From NCBI RefSeq assembly GCF_022965805.1, contig NC_133117.1:15461479-15525478 (forward strand): a stretch of 64,000 nt of DNA, written 5' to 3'. Below are positions 11,331 through 24,125 of the stretch, piece by piece. The stretch is from Primulina eburnea (taxonomy: Eukaryota; Streptophyta; Magnoliopsida; Lamiales; Gesneriaceae). A program made the translations under genes and the position numbers. Positions within the stretch are counted from its first letter, which is position 1. The number at the start of each line of letters is the position of its first letter. The notes beneath the pieces were generated by a model. That model was not told the origin of the DNA and made no database searches. It saw nothing but the letters and a program-made list of their open reading frames with translations.

Positions 11331-11795
11331 TAGGATTAGTGTTAAACACAATTAACCCATGCAATTTTCGAAACCCTAGCTTCCAAGCTAAGGTTTTCGA
11401 AAATCCTCCTTCCCTTCTCTCAATTTTCGGCCTCCACAAAGAAAGTTCGGTTTTGAGCTGTCTTTCGTTTTTTAATCTCAAACGAAAAATCCTTCTATAC
11501 TTTCTAGTGTAAGTTGGAAAAGGAACAAGTAATCCGGTCGTGGACCTGATTAGAAAATTGAAGAAAAGAGCCTCGAAGAACGTACGTTGGATTTACGACA
11601 AGTGCTACATTCGTTCATATCGGTGTAGTTGGAGCCAAGTGAAAATTTTCCACTAAAATAAAAGTTTTAAACCTACTATGTATGTTTATATTTATTCAAA
11701 CCGTACGAGTGCTCAAAAATATCTTGAATGTCAAGATCAAGAATTTTTTAAAATTTCCGCTGTGTTTGTATACGAGAAAACCGAGATTTAATACA

Positions 11796-12362
11796 TATGG
11801 AATCGACGAATCTAAATGTAAAAACAAAGTAAAATTTTCAGTGTGATTTCAAGGAATATAAAGTAAACAAAACTATTATGAAACATACACGTTAGATGTT
11901 ACGTAAATCAAACACTAACTTTCTGCATATTCTATACAAAATATATTTTCTGATCGATCATTATTCCATCAAAGATCCAATTAATAATGGGGATTTATGA
12001 TTGCTATTTTATAATGAAAGAATCTAAAACTAATTAAATACGAGGTTGATCTCTTTCGACTTCACCATTTAATGAACAAAATTTCTTATACAAAATCTAA
12101 AATAATTTACTTACTGTTTCCATAATTATACTAATTTGAACTGTTTCGTAGATATGTGGATTGACCCCACCGAAAAAAAAAACAAATAATTAGTGCATAA
12201 CGAGGCAGTAAACATAGGAATGAGAATATGCGATTGTTTGTCATTATGTAAACTTTATATTAAATAAACTCAGCAGTAGTGTTCGAACGATCATTTTCTC
12301 ACTTGCTCTAACTTTTTGCAATAAAATAATTAGAACAACATAATCAATTTCTATTTATTAAG
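11796..12362. other. AT-rich spacer without recognisable feature
   Basis: Between the solo LTR and the Copia-2 TSD. I see no reading frame of note, no LTR signature and no RNA gene. It may be original intergenic DNA. Confidence 0.5.
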
Positions 12363-12367
12363 GAGGA

Positions 12368-13499
12368 TGAAAGGAATGTTGCTCATAAATTTCAATGAAA
12401 TAAATTAAAATATTGTGTGTATCAGTAGTTAGTGTTGTGCTCTTATGTTGTCTGCACGAGCACGCAACATGCAGCAGAAATTGATTATTTAACACACATG
12501 TAAACTTAAATAAATAAACACTGAATTTAAATTATGAAAAAGTACGAATCCTTGTGTAATGGCTCATTGCGAAAAATTCACTAGAAAAATTATGTAATCG
12601 TTTCCACCAAAACAATAGTAGTGAGTATAACAAAACTAAATTCTTTTACACTCCAAAGAATTAACATGCATCAAAATAAACCACATAAAAACTAGATACA
12701 TAAACTGAGATTGCTTAAAACAAATAAAAAAACACTCTTTGATCAACACTCTGCGTCAGTGTTATTCATGAGTGTTGTCAACACCAATCAGCAACACGGA
12801 AGGTCAATGAATCAATCACACAAAGGCTTCACACGAAAATATTCAATAACTGAGATATGTGTTTGTTCAGAAAAAAAACTCCAGCAGCTCTCCTGAGCTG
12901 CAAAATGATCGACCGATGACACGAAAACTTCTCATAAAAAGAGGCTCGACTCTCCTATATTCTTTTATGAAAGAACTCTTCTGTCGACCTCTACGTGCAC
13001 TCTGAAAACCTCCAACTGATCCTCTCCACAACAAAGTGATCACACGATCACACAAAACTTCAACAGCTGTAAAATAAAGTGACTACCCGATCACATAAAT
13101 ACTGCAGAGCAAATATATGTTGGACTCTTATAATTTCTTCTCTGTGAAAAACCCTCTTGTCCAACTCTCTCCTCTAGACCTCTGGGACCATGAGGTTCTT
13201 CATATATATATATATATATATATATATCCATTGCTTGACATAAAAACTATTCCATAAAAGAGTTACAGAAAAAATGAAAAAAACAATAGTCTATTAGGAA
13301 TAAAATTCTATTAAACAAGGATAAAATATCATAAAGATAAAAACATATTAAAAACAAATCATATAATATCCAGAGATGAATCAACCAAGATCTTATCATT
13401 TAGAAATAAATCAAGCAAAATATTATAATCTAGAAAAAAAAAATTTTAAAATGATAATATTAATTTAGCAAAATAAAAAAGGAATAAATATTCCTTTCA
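12368..13499 (-). repeat. Copia-2 3' LTR
   Basis: 1132 bp, with terminal inverted repeats TGAAAGGAAT and ATTCCTTTCA. Closely similar to the copy at 43792-44973. The size difference comes mainly from the TA tract, short here (about 13200-13227) and long in the other copy. A polypurine tract follows at 13500-13515 (minus strand AAAAAGAGGGAGA). Confidence 0.93.
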
Positions 13500-13515
13500 A
13501 TCTCCCTCTTTTTGT

Positions 13516-14612
13516 CTTTCTGGACAAAACATCCAAAAATGATAATCTTGGTCATTTCTTATTATGTTAAGCTCAGTTAAACTCCACTGCGTTAGAGTGT
13601 ATCTCCCCCCGAGTCAAAGTTCATCTCCTCCTGAATTAAACATGTTAGAGTACTGGTGTTGTTGACAATGTTGTCAACACCATCATTAGAACACCTGAAA
13701 ACATAAGAAGACATAGGAAATAAAAATTCAATAATCATGCAAAAAGATATAAGAGCATCCCAAAAACAGGATTGCAGACAGAGTATATGTATTCATCCTT
13801 TATCTTCTTCTCATCAGTCTCTAGCACCATCCATGATTTGTGTCATTTTATGCTTCAGCAACATCCATAGCACCATCCATATTCTGTGTCATTTTTGTGG
13901 TTTTCCTACTCCTCTTTTTTGGCCAGAATGTAAGCCAACTTCCAAAAACTTCCTCTACTCAGCCACATATTATTCTTAGTAAGCAATGAGTTCTTTGGCC
14001 TTTTGAATCTACTTAAACCAAATTCAATTTGGTCCTATAAGTAAGAAACATAGAGCATGACAAATCCATTGGGAGTGGAAGTAGACGAGGACGTTGTGTT
14101 TCCAACAGTAGTGGCAACACCATTAGCTGACCAAGGTAGGTTCAGTTTCCTGTTACTCTTGAAATAAGATGAAGCGATCTTGAGGGTTTCTTTAACATCA
14201 AAAAGGGTCTCATCATCTTCTTTGAGAAACCCCTATAGCTCCAGTATCCCAAAGATTAGGGAAGAAAAAGGAGTAAATCAGTGATAGCATTGATGTCTTC
14301 CGTGATTTAATTTTCTTCTTCCGCGAGGGTATTGTAGAATTCCTTGATGACACTCGGGAGAACTTGACAATCATAGCAAATAGTCCTTGATCTTTGAAGA
14401 AATTAATTCATCAAGTTTTGTTGGTCATACGCCTCCATGTCAATGTTCTTCTTTTCAATGAATTCTCTATTCACATAGAGAAGCCATAGGACTAAGGTAG
14501 CTTCAGTGTAGAACTTGGTGGAGATAGAATGACTCGCATCATAATCAAAAGAGTCAAGGTTGTCAGCGGTTTTGACAACATCGGACTCAACATCAGCAGT
14601 ATCTTCGGCCAT
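13516..14612 (-). pseudogene. Copia-2 third ORF remnant (env-like position)
   Basis: An ATG at 14612 opens 69 codons (MAEDTADVESDVV...). Beyond its stop at 14403 the frames continue with stretches such as SVIKEFYNTLAEEEN near 14330. These resemble the VVREFYAN region of the third ORF of the Athila element in this window, a plant retrotransposon domain of unknown role often found after pol. Many stops follow. Sireviruses often carry an extra ORF here, so position and residual similarity support the call, but only weakly. Confidence 0.5.
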
Positions 14613-15649
14613 TTGTAGAATATGACAGAAAATTATAGAGGTATATCAGTGTTATGCACAAAAACCCACAAAGAAATTACGAGAGCAAGGAAAGATTGCG
14701 AGGGTAAATGAGAATAAGCAAGAGTAATTATCAGGCATTTAACGAAAAAAAACATATTTACTCTTACAAAAAAAATCGATTCAATCCTTCAGCTCCGAAA
14801 ACTCTACACGGTGAAGGTAATATTTCCGAAATTTTCCCAAAACATCAATTACGGTTCTATCCCAAAATCAAACAGTAAAATTGATTCAAACTCGTGTTAC
14901 GACGATTTCAAAAGAATATCCAGTGAAAACCCATGTCGATTATAACCCATTAGCACAAGTAATCACATAAATTCAAAATCTAGGTATTCAAGGTTTTTAT
15001 CAACTGTCATAGGTCAGATACTGATATGTCACTGCATATGATGAATTCACGAAACAAAAATCGATATGCATGTCCTAAATATGTCTCCAAAATGATGAAT
15101 TATCGAAAATTCAGGCAGTGTATAAATTGTGGTGTGTCTGAACTTGGTGTTGGCAACACCTCTTACAACACCACTGAGTTTTAGTCAAACTTCCGTAAAA
15201 TTTTCTTTTGATTCAGAAATGGTAGTTCTCATACTAGAAGAACGGTCTTCAATGGACTACCCTAGATAGCTTTTTCCATTACTATTTTATTTAGAAGTGG
15301 TGGCTCCCACACTAGAAGAACGGCCTTCAATTAACTCCTCTAGGTAGCTTTTTCCATTTTCTTCTAAACAATTTTTTTTTTTTATTTACTTCTTTTCTGT
15401 TTTCTCCTTATGCTCACATTTTCCAAGTCACCTTTTCATATTGGACAAGATCACGATTTCCATGAAAATCCTCAACACTTGATGCCTTGGATTGAACATA
15501 ATTTACTCCTCAACATTTGATTGGAAGTATGAACACTCATAGAGTACCTTTCAGAAATTGCCTTCACTGTTCAGACTTTACAAAAATAAATATGATGATT
15601 ATGATTATGCAGTATGCCTAGCATCCAAAAAATAGACATGAAAAAATGG

Positions 15650-16228
15650 TGTTGTCACCAGTGTTGGCAACACCAATGACAACATGTGTGTGTGATTATT
15701 GTAAGACATGCTAAGAGACTTCCGAAGATTGGAAAACCTCTCAAAATCCAAAGGTTTCGTGAATATATCAGCCAGTTTATTCTCAGTCTTAACAAATTCC
15801 AGTCAAATTATGCCTTTTTCAACCAAATATCGAATAAAATGATGTCTTATATCTATGTGTTTTGTTCGAGAGTGTTGAACAGGATTCTTAGAAATGTCTG
15901 TAGCACTATATTTTCACAATATACTATCATGATATCACTGTGGAAGCCATAATCCTCAATCATTTGATTCATCCAAACAAGTTGTGAGAAGCAACTAGCA
16001 GAAGCTACATACTCAGACTCAGCTGTGGACAGTGACACACAATTTTGCTTCTTACTTTACCAGGACACAAGGTTATTCCCTAGGTAAAAACACCTACCTG
16101 ATGTGCTCTTCCTATAATCTAGGTCTCCAGCCCAGTCAGCATCAGAAAAACCTTCCAAATTTGTGTTTGTTTCTTGTGTGTACCACAATCCTAATTCTAG
16201 TGTACTTGCAATGTATCTAGGTATACGT
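15650..16228 (-). pseudogene. Copia-2 pol, RNase H part
   Basis: Minus strand carries the copia RNase H end: YIASTLELGLWYT, DADWAGD, KKQNCVSLSTAESEYVA, then [16 protein letters not shown] and LADIFTKPL. Frames shift several times; 15853-16038 is the longest open piece. The text resumes beyond the Harbinger element at 17725, which interrupts a conserved AVKRI..RYI stretch. The pol end is near 15650. Confidence 0.85.
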
Positions 16229-16740
16229 GGGGTGTATTGGTTATAGATTTTTAATGACTTTTATGGAGTTTAAAAGTCTAGAGGTATTCAAACTAGACTT
16301 TTATATACTCTAAAAAAGTTTAGTGGTATTCAATGTAAACTTTTGTAGAATTTTAAAAAGTCATATGGTATTCAAACTTGACTTTTAAAAACTCTACAAA
16401 AGCCTATAGGTATTCAAAATGTCAATAGACTTTTAATGAATCTATTGAATTCTATTAAGTACAAGAATTATAGTATAAAGTACAAGAATTATAGTATAAG
16501 GTACAACAATAAAATGTCAACAAAAGTTTTTGAGTCAACCTAAAGATTTGGATATACATTTAATTGAGAAATCTCCTAAATTCAATACAAACTTTCATTC
16601 TTTTCTCATCTATTTATTTTTATTTTTATTTGTACTTTTTAAAAACATAATTAAAATTTAATTTTTTATTTATTATTATTTAACATTCTATTTTTAATTA
16701 TTTTCTTTAATTTTAGTTAATCTATATATTAAATTATTGT

Positions 16741-17035
16741 ATAAGAAAATTCATATCGATACTATACCGAACCAAAAAAACCTTACATTTTAAAGAAATT
16801 TATAATTTATTGTTTTAAAATATTATATATTTTGAAATTTTTGTATATTTTTCCGGTATTCCGGTATATACCAAAATTTCCAAATTGGATATTGTTACCG
16901 TACCGAAAAATTCGGTATTGTTACCGTACCGTACCTTACCGAAATCTTCAGTATACTTAAAATTCGATAATTCAATATTTTTTTGTTACGGTAATCTCGG
17001 TATACCGAAAATTCGGTATTTTTTCCCACCCTTAA
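16741..17035. repeat. hAT-like palindromic fragment (TACCG/CGGTA-rich)
   Basis: Dense CGGTATACCG, GTACCG and ATTCGGTA words, ending TTTTCCCACCCTTAA. It closely resembles the hAT-type MITE at 46145-46550 in wording and terminus (there TTCACCCCTA). Its left end is not clear and no 8-bp TSD is seen, so it is probably a truncated relative inserted in the Harbinger element just before the transposase remnant. Confidence 0.6.
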
Positions 17036-17040
17036 CAGGG

Positions 17041-17302
17041 CTTGGATTGACATGTGCTATATTACACAATTTTCTTTGAAAGAAGTGTCAATTTGATGAA
17101 TTTCAAATTGAACTAGATAATGAAGCTCAATTGTCTTCATCAGCACAAGTTTATGAAGGTGACGACTTTGATCAGTTGTTTAATACTCAAAAACAACAAC
17201 GAGCAAATGCTAATGCATGGAGGGATATCATAGCCAATAGAATGTAGAACGATGTTGATCAAATTGTCAATAATGATAAAAATTTTTTTATAAAAGATTA
17301 CT
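17041..17302 (+). pseudogene. PIF/Harbinger transposase (HARBI1-type nuclease), C-terminal remnant
   Basis: Translation reads GLTCAILHNFL, a stop, KKCQFDEF..., WRDIIANRM, then a stop. The LHNF motif and the final W-R-D-x-I-A-N-x-M are characteristic of the C-terminus of plant Harbinger nucleases. The catalytic DDE core is absent, replaced upstream by the hAT-like fragment. Not functional. Confidence 0.75.
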
Positions 17303-17724
17303 AATTATTTTGAGTGTTCTTTTAATAAAATTTTATTATGAACTTATAAAAATATTATTCATTAATATGTTGAATTGACATAAAGAATTGAAATTTTTAT
17401 TTCAATAAATTGGATAGTTCATTTACATTCATAAATAAAAAAAAAAATTTAAAATTGAAGAAGTTATCTATGTCCATTAATTATTTTTAAAAAATTAATA
17501 AAAATAAATCACAATTATAAACTACAAAATTAACATAATTCTATGAAAATGTTTATAAAAGTCTACAAAAATCTTGAAAAAAAGTCTATAAGAGTCTATG
17601 AAATTTGTTTTACAATTCTATGAGATTCCATAAAAGTCAATAAAAATCCATCAACTCCACAAAAGTCTATATTTTAAAAAAAGTCATTAAAAGTCTTTGA
17701 AAGTATAGAATGAATACACCCCCT

Positions 17725-20330
17725 TACGTTTCACAGCTTTCAGGTGTGATATTTTTGGATTTTCTTGGCACCTAGCACACAAACACACAATGAACATGAT
17801 ATCAGGGCGAGTAGCAGTTAGGTACAAAAGGCTACCGATGATGTTGCGGTACATGGTGTTTTCAACACCGTCGGCAACATCATCTTTAGACAGTTTTTCG
17901 CTTGACCCTAAGAGTTTTCATATGCTTAGAATTATCATTTCAGAACTTTTTAACCAGATTCTTAGCATACTTGGATTGACATAGAAATATACCATCATAC
18001 AATTGTTTAACTTGCAATCCAAGGAAGAAATTCAACTCTCTTACCATGCTCATTTCAAATTGTGAAGTCATGCATTCAACAAAGTTATCAACAAGTTTTT
18101 GTGATGAAGAACCGAAGATAATATCATATACATAAACTTGACAAATTAGAATATCATGCTTCAATTTTTGAATAAAGAGAGTTTTATCAATCTAACCTCG
18201 TTTCAAGCCCAAGTTGATCAAATAATCAGCCAACCTACCATACCATGCTCGTGGAGCCTGTTTCAGTCCATATAGAGCTTTCTTCAGCTTGTAGACATGG
18301 TCCATGTGATGTGGATCTTCAAATCCTTTTGGTTGACTTACATATGCTTACTCATTCAAAATTCCATTTAAAAAGGCACTTTTAACATACATTTGATACA
18401 ACTTGATGCGCATATGGAATGCTATGGCAAGCAACATTCGGACTGACTCAATTCAGGCTACATGAGCGAATGTTTCATTAAAATCCACCCCTCAACCTGC
18501 GTATATATTTGAGCTACCAACCGAGCTTTGTTTCGAACAATGTTACCATATTCATCCGTTTTATTTTTTAAAATCCATTTTGTTCCAATAACATTGGTAT
18601 TCGATGGTCTAAGAACCAAATCTCATAGATCATTGCACACAAATTGTTCAAGTTCTTCATGCATTGCATTGATCCAAAATTCGTCTTTTAGTGCATCGTT
18701 AATGTTCTTAGATTCAATGAGAGACACAAAACAAGATTGACTTACCTGGGAGTACTCGGAGCTCATGTAGATTAAACCAATCATTTTGCGGTAGTCCACC
18801 TTTTCTTTCTTTCTTGTTTGCACATCATCATGTACTTCACCAATGATTTGTGATGATGGGTGATTCCTCTGAATCTTGCTGGGAATTTTTATTTTCACAA
18901 TCGATCAACTCATCATCAACATAATCATCGATATATTTATCCACAGTTACTGTTCGGTTCATAGGCGGTGTTGTGCTTGGTGTTTACTTACTGGTCTCAA
19001 CACCATTTCTGGTAAGTGGCTCACTTATATCCAGCAATTCTTCTACATCACCCTCCGGTATTTTAACTGTCAGATCTGCAAGATAATCAAACACAATGTT
19101 AATTGATTCAATTGTAGTCCTGGCTCTTAGATGAAATACACGATAAGCACGGCTATTAATAGAGTATCCAAGAAACAGAAATTTATCACTTTTGAAATCT
19201 AATTTAGCTAAATGGTCTCTATCATTCAACACATAACCTACACATCCAAAAATATGAAAATATTTAAGGTTTGGTTATCTTCCCATGATAGTCTCATATG
19301 AGGTCATTGTAGAATGACTCCTTAAATATACACGGTTGGAAACGTGACATGCCGTATTTAAAGCTTCGGCCCAAAAATATTTTGACACATTCTTGGAACT
19401 TAGCATGACCCGAGCCATTTCTAGGAGGCTTCGATTTTTCCTTTCAGCTATGCCGTTTTGTTGAGGGGTCTTCAGAGCTGAATATTCATGAGTTATACCT
19501 TTCTTATCACACAAAAAAAATAAAATGAGAATTTTCGAACTTCTTACCATGATCGGTTCTTATTTTGACCACCCTCATATCAGACATATTTGTTATCCTA
19601 GCATGCAATTTCTTAAAAGCATCAAATGTATCAGATTTTTCTCCAAGGAAACTTACCCAAGTAAAAAACGAAAAATCATCAATACAAACAAAAGAATATT
19701 TCTTACAACCCAAGCTCTCAACATCCATCGGACCCATTAGATCCATGTGCAAGAGTTCAAGGCATTGTGTTGTCCCAAAGTGTTGCAACATATGATGCGC
19801 AACACAGGTTTGTTTACCTTTCTGACACAGTCCACAGACATACGCATTACCTGAACACAAATTTTGCCTACCTCTCACAACATCAAACTTACACAGATTT
19901 TTCAAGGTCTTGAAGCTCACATGTCTCAGTTTCTGAAGCCATAGGTCTACATCTCTCACCTTGGCACTTCTACAACCATCAACTTCTCCCAATTGATAGC
20001 AATTATCAGTAGATCGAGTACTTGACATTACATAAACATTGACATCATTAAAAACTTCACAATTATTTTTATTGAACCTAACATGTAAATCATCGTGACA
20101 AAGTTGACTTATGCTTATTAGATTCGAGTTAACTCCTTCAATGTGTAGAACATTATGAAGCTCAGGGAGCCTGTCCACATAAAGGGTTCCTTTTCCTACG
20201 ATTATACCTTTGGCACCACCACAATAGGTTACACGCTCACTTTTTTTTTCAACATAATCCGTGAGGTGTTCTTTAGATCCGGTCATGTGGCGTGAGCACC
20301 CACTATCAAAGTACCCAGTACCTACAATGT
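17725..20330 (-). pseudogene. Copia-2 pol: protease, integrase and RT
   Basis: Read from 20330 downward: protease YFDSGCSRHMTG (DSG site), GAG-pre-integrase, integrase zinc region (CGLCQKGKQ), core MDLMGPM, RTDHGKKF and QQNGIAERKNRS (D, D, E), the integrase tail (FLFLGYS, 19232-18984), then RT ([33 protein letters not shown]). The catalytic YVDD box reads YVYDIIFGS near 18130, losing the first Asp. There are at least five stops or frameshifts. 19507-20286 is the longest intact piece (259 codons). Confidence 0.88.
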
Positions 20331-20332
20331 TA

Positions 20333-21083
20333 GTTTATAAAGAAGTATAAATGACATTGCATTGAATAACAGTTTTGGGTACCCATCTTTTCCTCGTGGA
20401 TGAAATTTTGTTTCTGGTGTTGTGCTTGGTGTTGTGCAACACCCAATTTGATTGCCAATTCAGGTAGTCATTTCTTAGTTTGTAGCAGAAGGGTTTGATG
20501 TGCCCAGGTTTATAGCAGTAGTGGCAGATAAAATGTCGTTTTCTTTACTTTGATTTAGAAGTTGACACTGGCTTCTTGGTTTGTGACATCTTCACTAGCG
20601 GGTCAACTTTCAAATGAGAGGAGGAAGCTCTATTTTGTTTCAGCAATTGTTCTGAGGCTTGCTTTGAGATTACCAGAGTCTTCATGAGAGGTTTCACTAT
20701 TAAGGGGAAAGAGAAAGTCTTCACTTTCCTTTACAAAAACAGTTGATTTGGATCCAGAGTTGGAAGATTAACATGTTCATATGCGCTTTCAACATATCCA
20801 AGACCAGTTATGTTGTCCTTCCCTATGGTTAGCATTGAGTCAAGTTTTGATGAACTTGAGTTGAATTTAGCAAGATTCTTTGAAACCTTCTCAAGATCAT
20901 CCTTGACTTTTCACAGTTCGAGGTCCTTCCTGCTAAACAAGACTTCCAGTCGAGACAAGATACTCTTTAACTCAGTATTTTCCTTTGAGAGCACATAATT
21001 TGTTTCATTTCTTTTGATCCAATCTTCGTATAGCTCTTCATACACAGCCTGCACACCTTCAAAGGTGAGTTCATCATAATTAG
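20333..21083 (-). pseudogene. Copia-2 gag, C-terminal half
   Basis: Minus strand from the Athila insertion: YDELTFEGVQAVYEELYED, a coiled-coil-like heptad stretch (LEVLFSRKDLEL, VKDDLEKVSKNLAKFN), then the zinc knuckle CHYCYKPGHIKPFC (CX2CX4HX4C) at about 20510-20551. This pattern is typical of Sirevirus gag. At least three stops occur. The frame reads straight across the Athila insertion into 43536-43755, so Athila jumped into gag codons. Confidence 0.85.
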
Positions 21084-22555
21084 TGATAAGTGGTGTTTTT
21101 ACGTGTTTATTGCATTAGTTTTAGTTGTGTTTACATTGTGCATGCATGCATTTCATTTACATTTTGTTCATTTTATAGTAATTATTTGCATGTCTCACTT
21201 GTGTGTGATGAATCTGCAGGAAAAATGGTCGGAAAACGGAAAATATAGCAAAGTGAATAAACTGAAGAAGTTGGACAGAAACTTGGCGCCCGAGCGGTAC
21301 ATTTCTACCGCCCGGGCGCGAGAAGTGAAAAAACTGAAAGACATTACAGAAGGTTGGCGCCCGAGCGGTACATTTCTACCGCCCGGGCGCGAGAAGACGA
21401 AGTGCCGAGACAGAGATTTGGCGCTCGGGCGGTGATTTTCTACCGCCCGAGCGCGAATGCCGCACCAGCCGAGCAACATTACAGAAACTTGGCGCTCGAG
21501 CGGTACTTCTCTACCGCCCGAGTGCCGCTTATTTTTGGAAAGTTTCATTCGCGATTTCTTACCTTAATTTGGATGGTGGTTGCTATGGAAAGGGGATGGC
21601 ACGAATTTTGGGCATTCATTCAGACAGATTTTCAGAGCCACAAAGGATTTTGGAGAGCTTTTGCACTTGGATTGAAGATTCGACGGTTTCCGGGCATCGT
21701 TCTTCGCAGATTTCGTCACGCCTAGTATTTCTAGTTTATTTTCCTTTGTTTAAACATTGTTTTGCTTATTTTAATTATGAATTCTAGTAGCTAACTTTCA
21801 TATTTGTTGGGAGTAAAGGGGATCCTACCCCAAACTTTGATCCAGTTCATTTATATTTCGATTTGTAATTTATTCTTGATTATTCTACGATTTTCGTTGT
21901 GTCGTTGAGCGTAGCTAACTTTAACGACAATTTTGTATCCCGAGTGAGTTCGAGAGAATAACTAGTGATAGGATCGAGTGGTATAATTCGCGGATCTACA
22001 ATTTACATAGATATATGAAATTGGATACGTGCCGATAGTCATAGTCCTTAGGGTCGAAAACTAGGGGGTTTCATAAATCGAAATGCGATTCATTCTTGAT
22101 AAATAATTAAAGACATTTAATTACTTCATTGAGTGAATTAGTTTGGCATAGCTCGAGAGAGTGTGTTCAATTGAATAGGAAATCCTGTCGGAAGCGTAGA
22201 ACACAATCGAACGAATTAATTAATTAATAAGGGGTAGGTGAACCAGAATTCCCAACAAATTCTTTTATCATTTGAAATTTAATCCATTGATTTAGCATTC
22301 ATATTTCATCATTTAATCTTTGAGCTTGTTTATTTAAATTTTCTTGAATTTTATTAGTCATTAAACAAACAATCAAATTTCATCGCTAAAGTTTTAATAA
22401 CTAAAATAATAATTGTTAAACACAGTCTTCAGTGGAACGATACTCGTACTCACGTACACTATATTATAACTTGACATCGTGCACTTGCGATTTATTTTGA
22501 GCATACAAAATCATATTTTTATTGGGGATTTTACTGTGCAAGTTTTGCTCGATCA
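21084..22555 (+). repeat. Athila 5' LTR
   Basis: 1472 bp, starts TGATAAGTGG and ends GCTCGATCA. It carries the GC-rich hairpin array 200-440 bp from its start. It lacks an 8-bp stretch (TTTTATCA) present in the 3' LTR after GTAATTATTTGCA. Confidence 0.95.
21286..21525. repeat. Athila LTR hairpin array (four hairpins)
   Basis: Each hairpin pairs GCGCYCGRGCGGT with ACCGCCCGRGYGC around an 8-nt loop. Arm starts are 21286, 21307, 21357, 21378, 21421, 21442, 21492 and 21513, giving spacings 21, 50, 21, 43, 21, 50 and 21. Each hairpin is preceded by a conserved ACAGAAACTTG-like stretch. Presumed U3. Confidence 0.93.
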
Positions 22556-22571
22556 AGTTTTTGGCGCCGTT

Positions 22572-24082
22572 TGTGACACCTCTATCCCGTAACGATTAAA
22601 ATACAGCGGAATTTAAAATTTTATTTCAGATATGGAAGGAGTTTCAAAATACATTTCATAAAATGTTTACAAAATAAATACATGATCATTCAAATGATAT
22701 ACAAAATACAAAACAATCATTCTTATGATCATGTCCCAAAATATTTGCAAAATAATCTTCCTTCCAACGGTGTATGCATATGACCCCCATCCACGATCAC
22801 TGTCCTGGTCGGTCACTCTTATCTGCATCACATGAAATAACTGAAATGAGAATAAATCTCAGCAAGTGGAACTCTACATAGCAATGATACATAGTATACT
22901 CTGTAAAACATGACTTTGAAATCATAAATACCATCAACTCTGAAACATGAATACTGTAGCAATAACTGTAGCAATAACATAGCAATAGATAGCAATACGA
23001 TGGTATTTCTCTTTTCTCTGGTTGGATTGATATCAATAGTATCTCTGTCTGTGGTTGCAAATATCCCATCGATATAAATCGATAACTGTGAGGGATAAAA
23101 GCCTATGGTCGATGATCATCTAATTGCATGCAATGCTCTGACTATGATAAATCAATCCAATAAAACATTTGAACTCTGAATAGCATTTAAAGCCGTCGTT
23201 TCGCAATCTCTATCTTTTCTCTTGTATTCCCTTTTTAACAATAGTGAGACATACAATGCCTCCAATAGATAATCAATGAAATCAATACATAACAATGAAT
23301 AAATTGAAGGGAATATCACTTTAAAATCTTTAAAACACAATACATATATCATCATGTGAGCAAAGGGATGAAATTCCACTTACAAACCAATAGAACACCT
23401 CAAACTATACTCTTGGTACACCACCTACAACAATAATCCATAAATAACACCAAAATCAACTCTATATCCAAAAATACAAGTCAAACAATCCATTAAACCA
23501 ACAATAACATCACCCTATAACAACTCATCTCCAAAAACCATGTTAGAATCGCACCAAAAACTTACCTAAGCTTCCTTATACCACGTAGAACGTCGATCTC
23601 AAGTCGAAAATCGAACTAGATCCAAGAATCAAAGGTAGGAAATGGATGAGATGGAAGAAAACCCTTGCTCCTTAGAGAGAAAAACGAGATTGAAGGGGAA
23701 AGAAGAAGAGAAATGAAGTCAAATCATCCAAAAAGTTACTTTAAATCTCGACCATACCTCCAAAAAGCAAGACCGCGGGTGCGGCACTCCAAGGACCGCG
23801 GGTGCGGCACTCCAAGGACCGCGGGTGCGCCATGCCTTCGACCAAACCCACATTTCCTGGACCACTAAGACCGCGGGTGCACTCAAGCCACGACAATGAA
23901 CAGTACTAAATCAACTAAAATCGATCCGAAACACTGAAACGAACAATCAACACCAGCTAACACCTCAATAAAACAATAACCAATAATACTATGGTCCAAA
24001 ACACAACTCTGAACATCTAATCACAAAACCCAATTAACATACGAAACTTAAATCGTACCGTACACCGGGCTCGGCTATTACA
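22572..24082 (-). repeat. LTR of the chimeric gypsy element
   Basis: 1511 bp, plus-strand start TGTGACACCTC and end GGCTATTACA. A minus-strand polypurine tract (TAAGGAAGGGAGAT) directly follows at 24083-24096, so this is the 3' LTR. It contains CGCTGTATTTTAATCG-like words and the dyad array at 23772-23883. Confidence 0.85.
23772..23883. repeat. Four ACCGCGGGTGCGGC dyads
   Basis: Unit starts are 23772, 23795, 23818 and 23870, giving spacings 23, 23 and 52. The third and fourth units are variants (GCGCC, GCACT). It lies about 200-310 bp from the LTR 5' end. The spacing matches the TR-GAG LTR arrays although the rest of this LTR is not alike. Confidence 0.9.
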
Positions 24083-24125
24083 ATCTCCCTTCCTTAGAGG
24101 AATTTCGTCCGCGAAATTGACGTCA

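Larger units (their letters stand above)
9688..11795 (+). mobile_element. Copia solo LTR, inverted relative of the Copia-1 LTR
   Basis: Starts TGTTAGAGTAC, like the outer end of the Copia-1 LTR read on the minus strand, and ends near TTCCGCTGTGTTTGTA..GATTTAATACA, matching the reverse of the 5562 end. Conserved middle parts (GTCATCGGGTGGCGAG at about 10216, CACCTACGGGTGTGGA at about 10291) match 8574-8680 in reverse. No primer site or coding region follows 11795, so it is a solo LTR. I see no convincing TSD, and the exact right end is uncertain by a few bases. Confidence 0.8.
16229..17724. mobile_element. PIF/Harbinger DNA transposon remnant in Copia-2 pol
   Basis: Termini are GGGGTGTATTGGTTAT and, inverted, AGGGGGTGTATTCATT. 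Removing the insert rejoins the Copia-2 RNase H text. TACGT flanks both ends (16224-16228, 17725-17729); 5 bp is longer than the usual 3-bp Harbinger TSD, so exact ends are uncertain. Inside lie a transposase C-terminus and a hAT-like fragment. Short AGACTTTT / AAAAGTCT words recur in both subterminal regions. Non-autonomous. Confidence 0.8.

Noticed and set aside
11246..11512. Protein of alternating Tyr-Ile residues
   Set aside because: Translation of the (TA)n microsatellite.
21103..21725. Long frames across the Athila LTR (also 42056-42700)
   Set aside because: They run through the LTR hairpins and have no domain; gag and pol lie elsewhere in the element.
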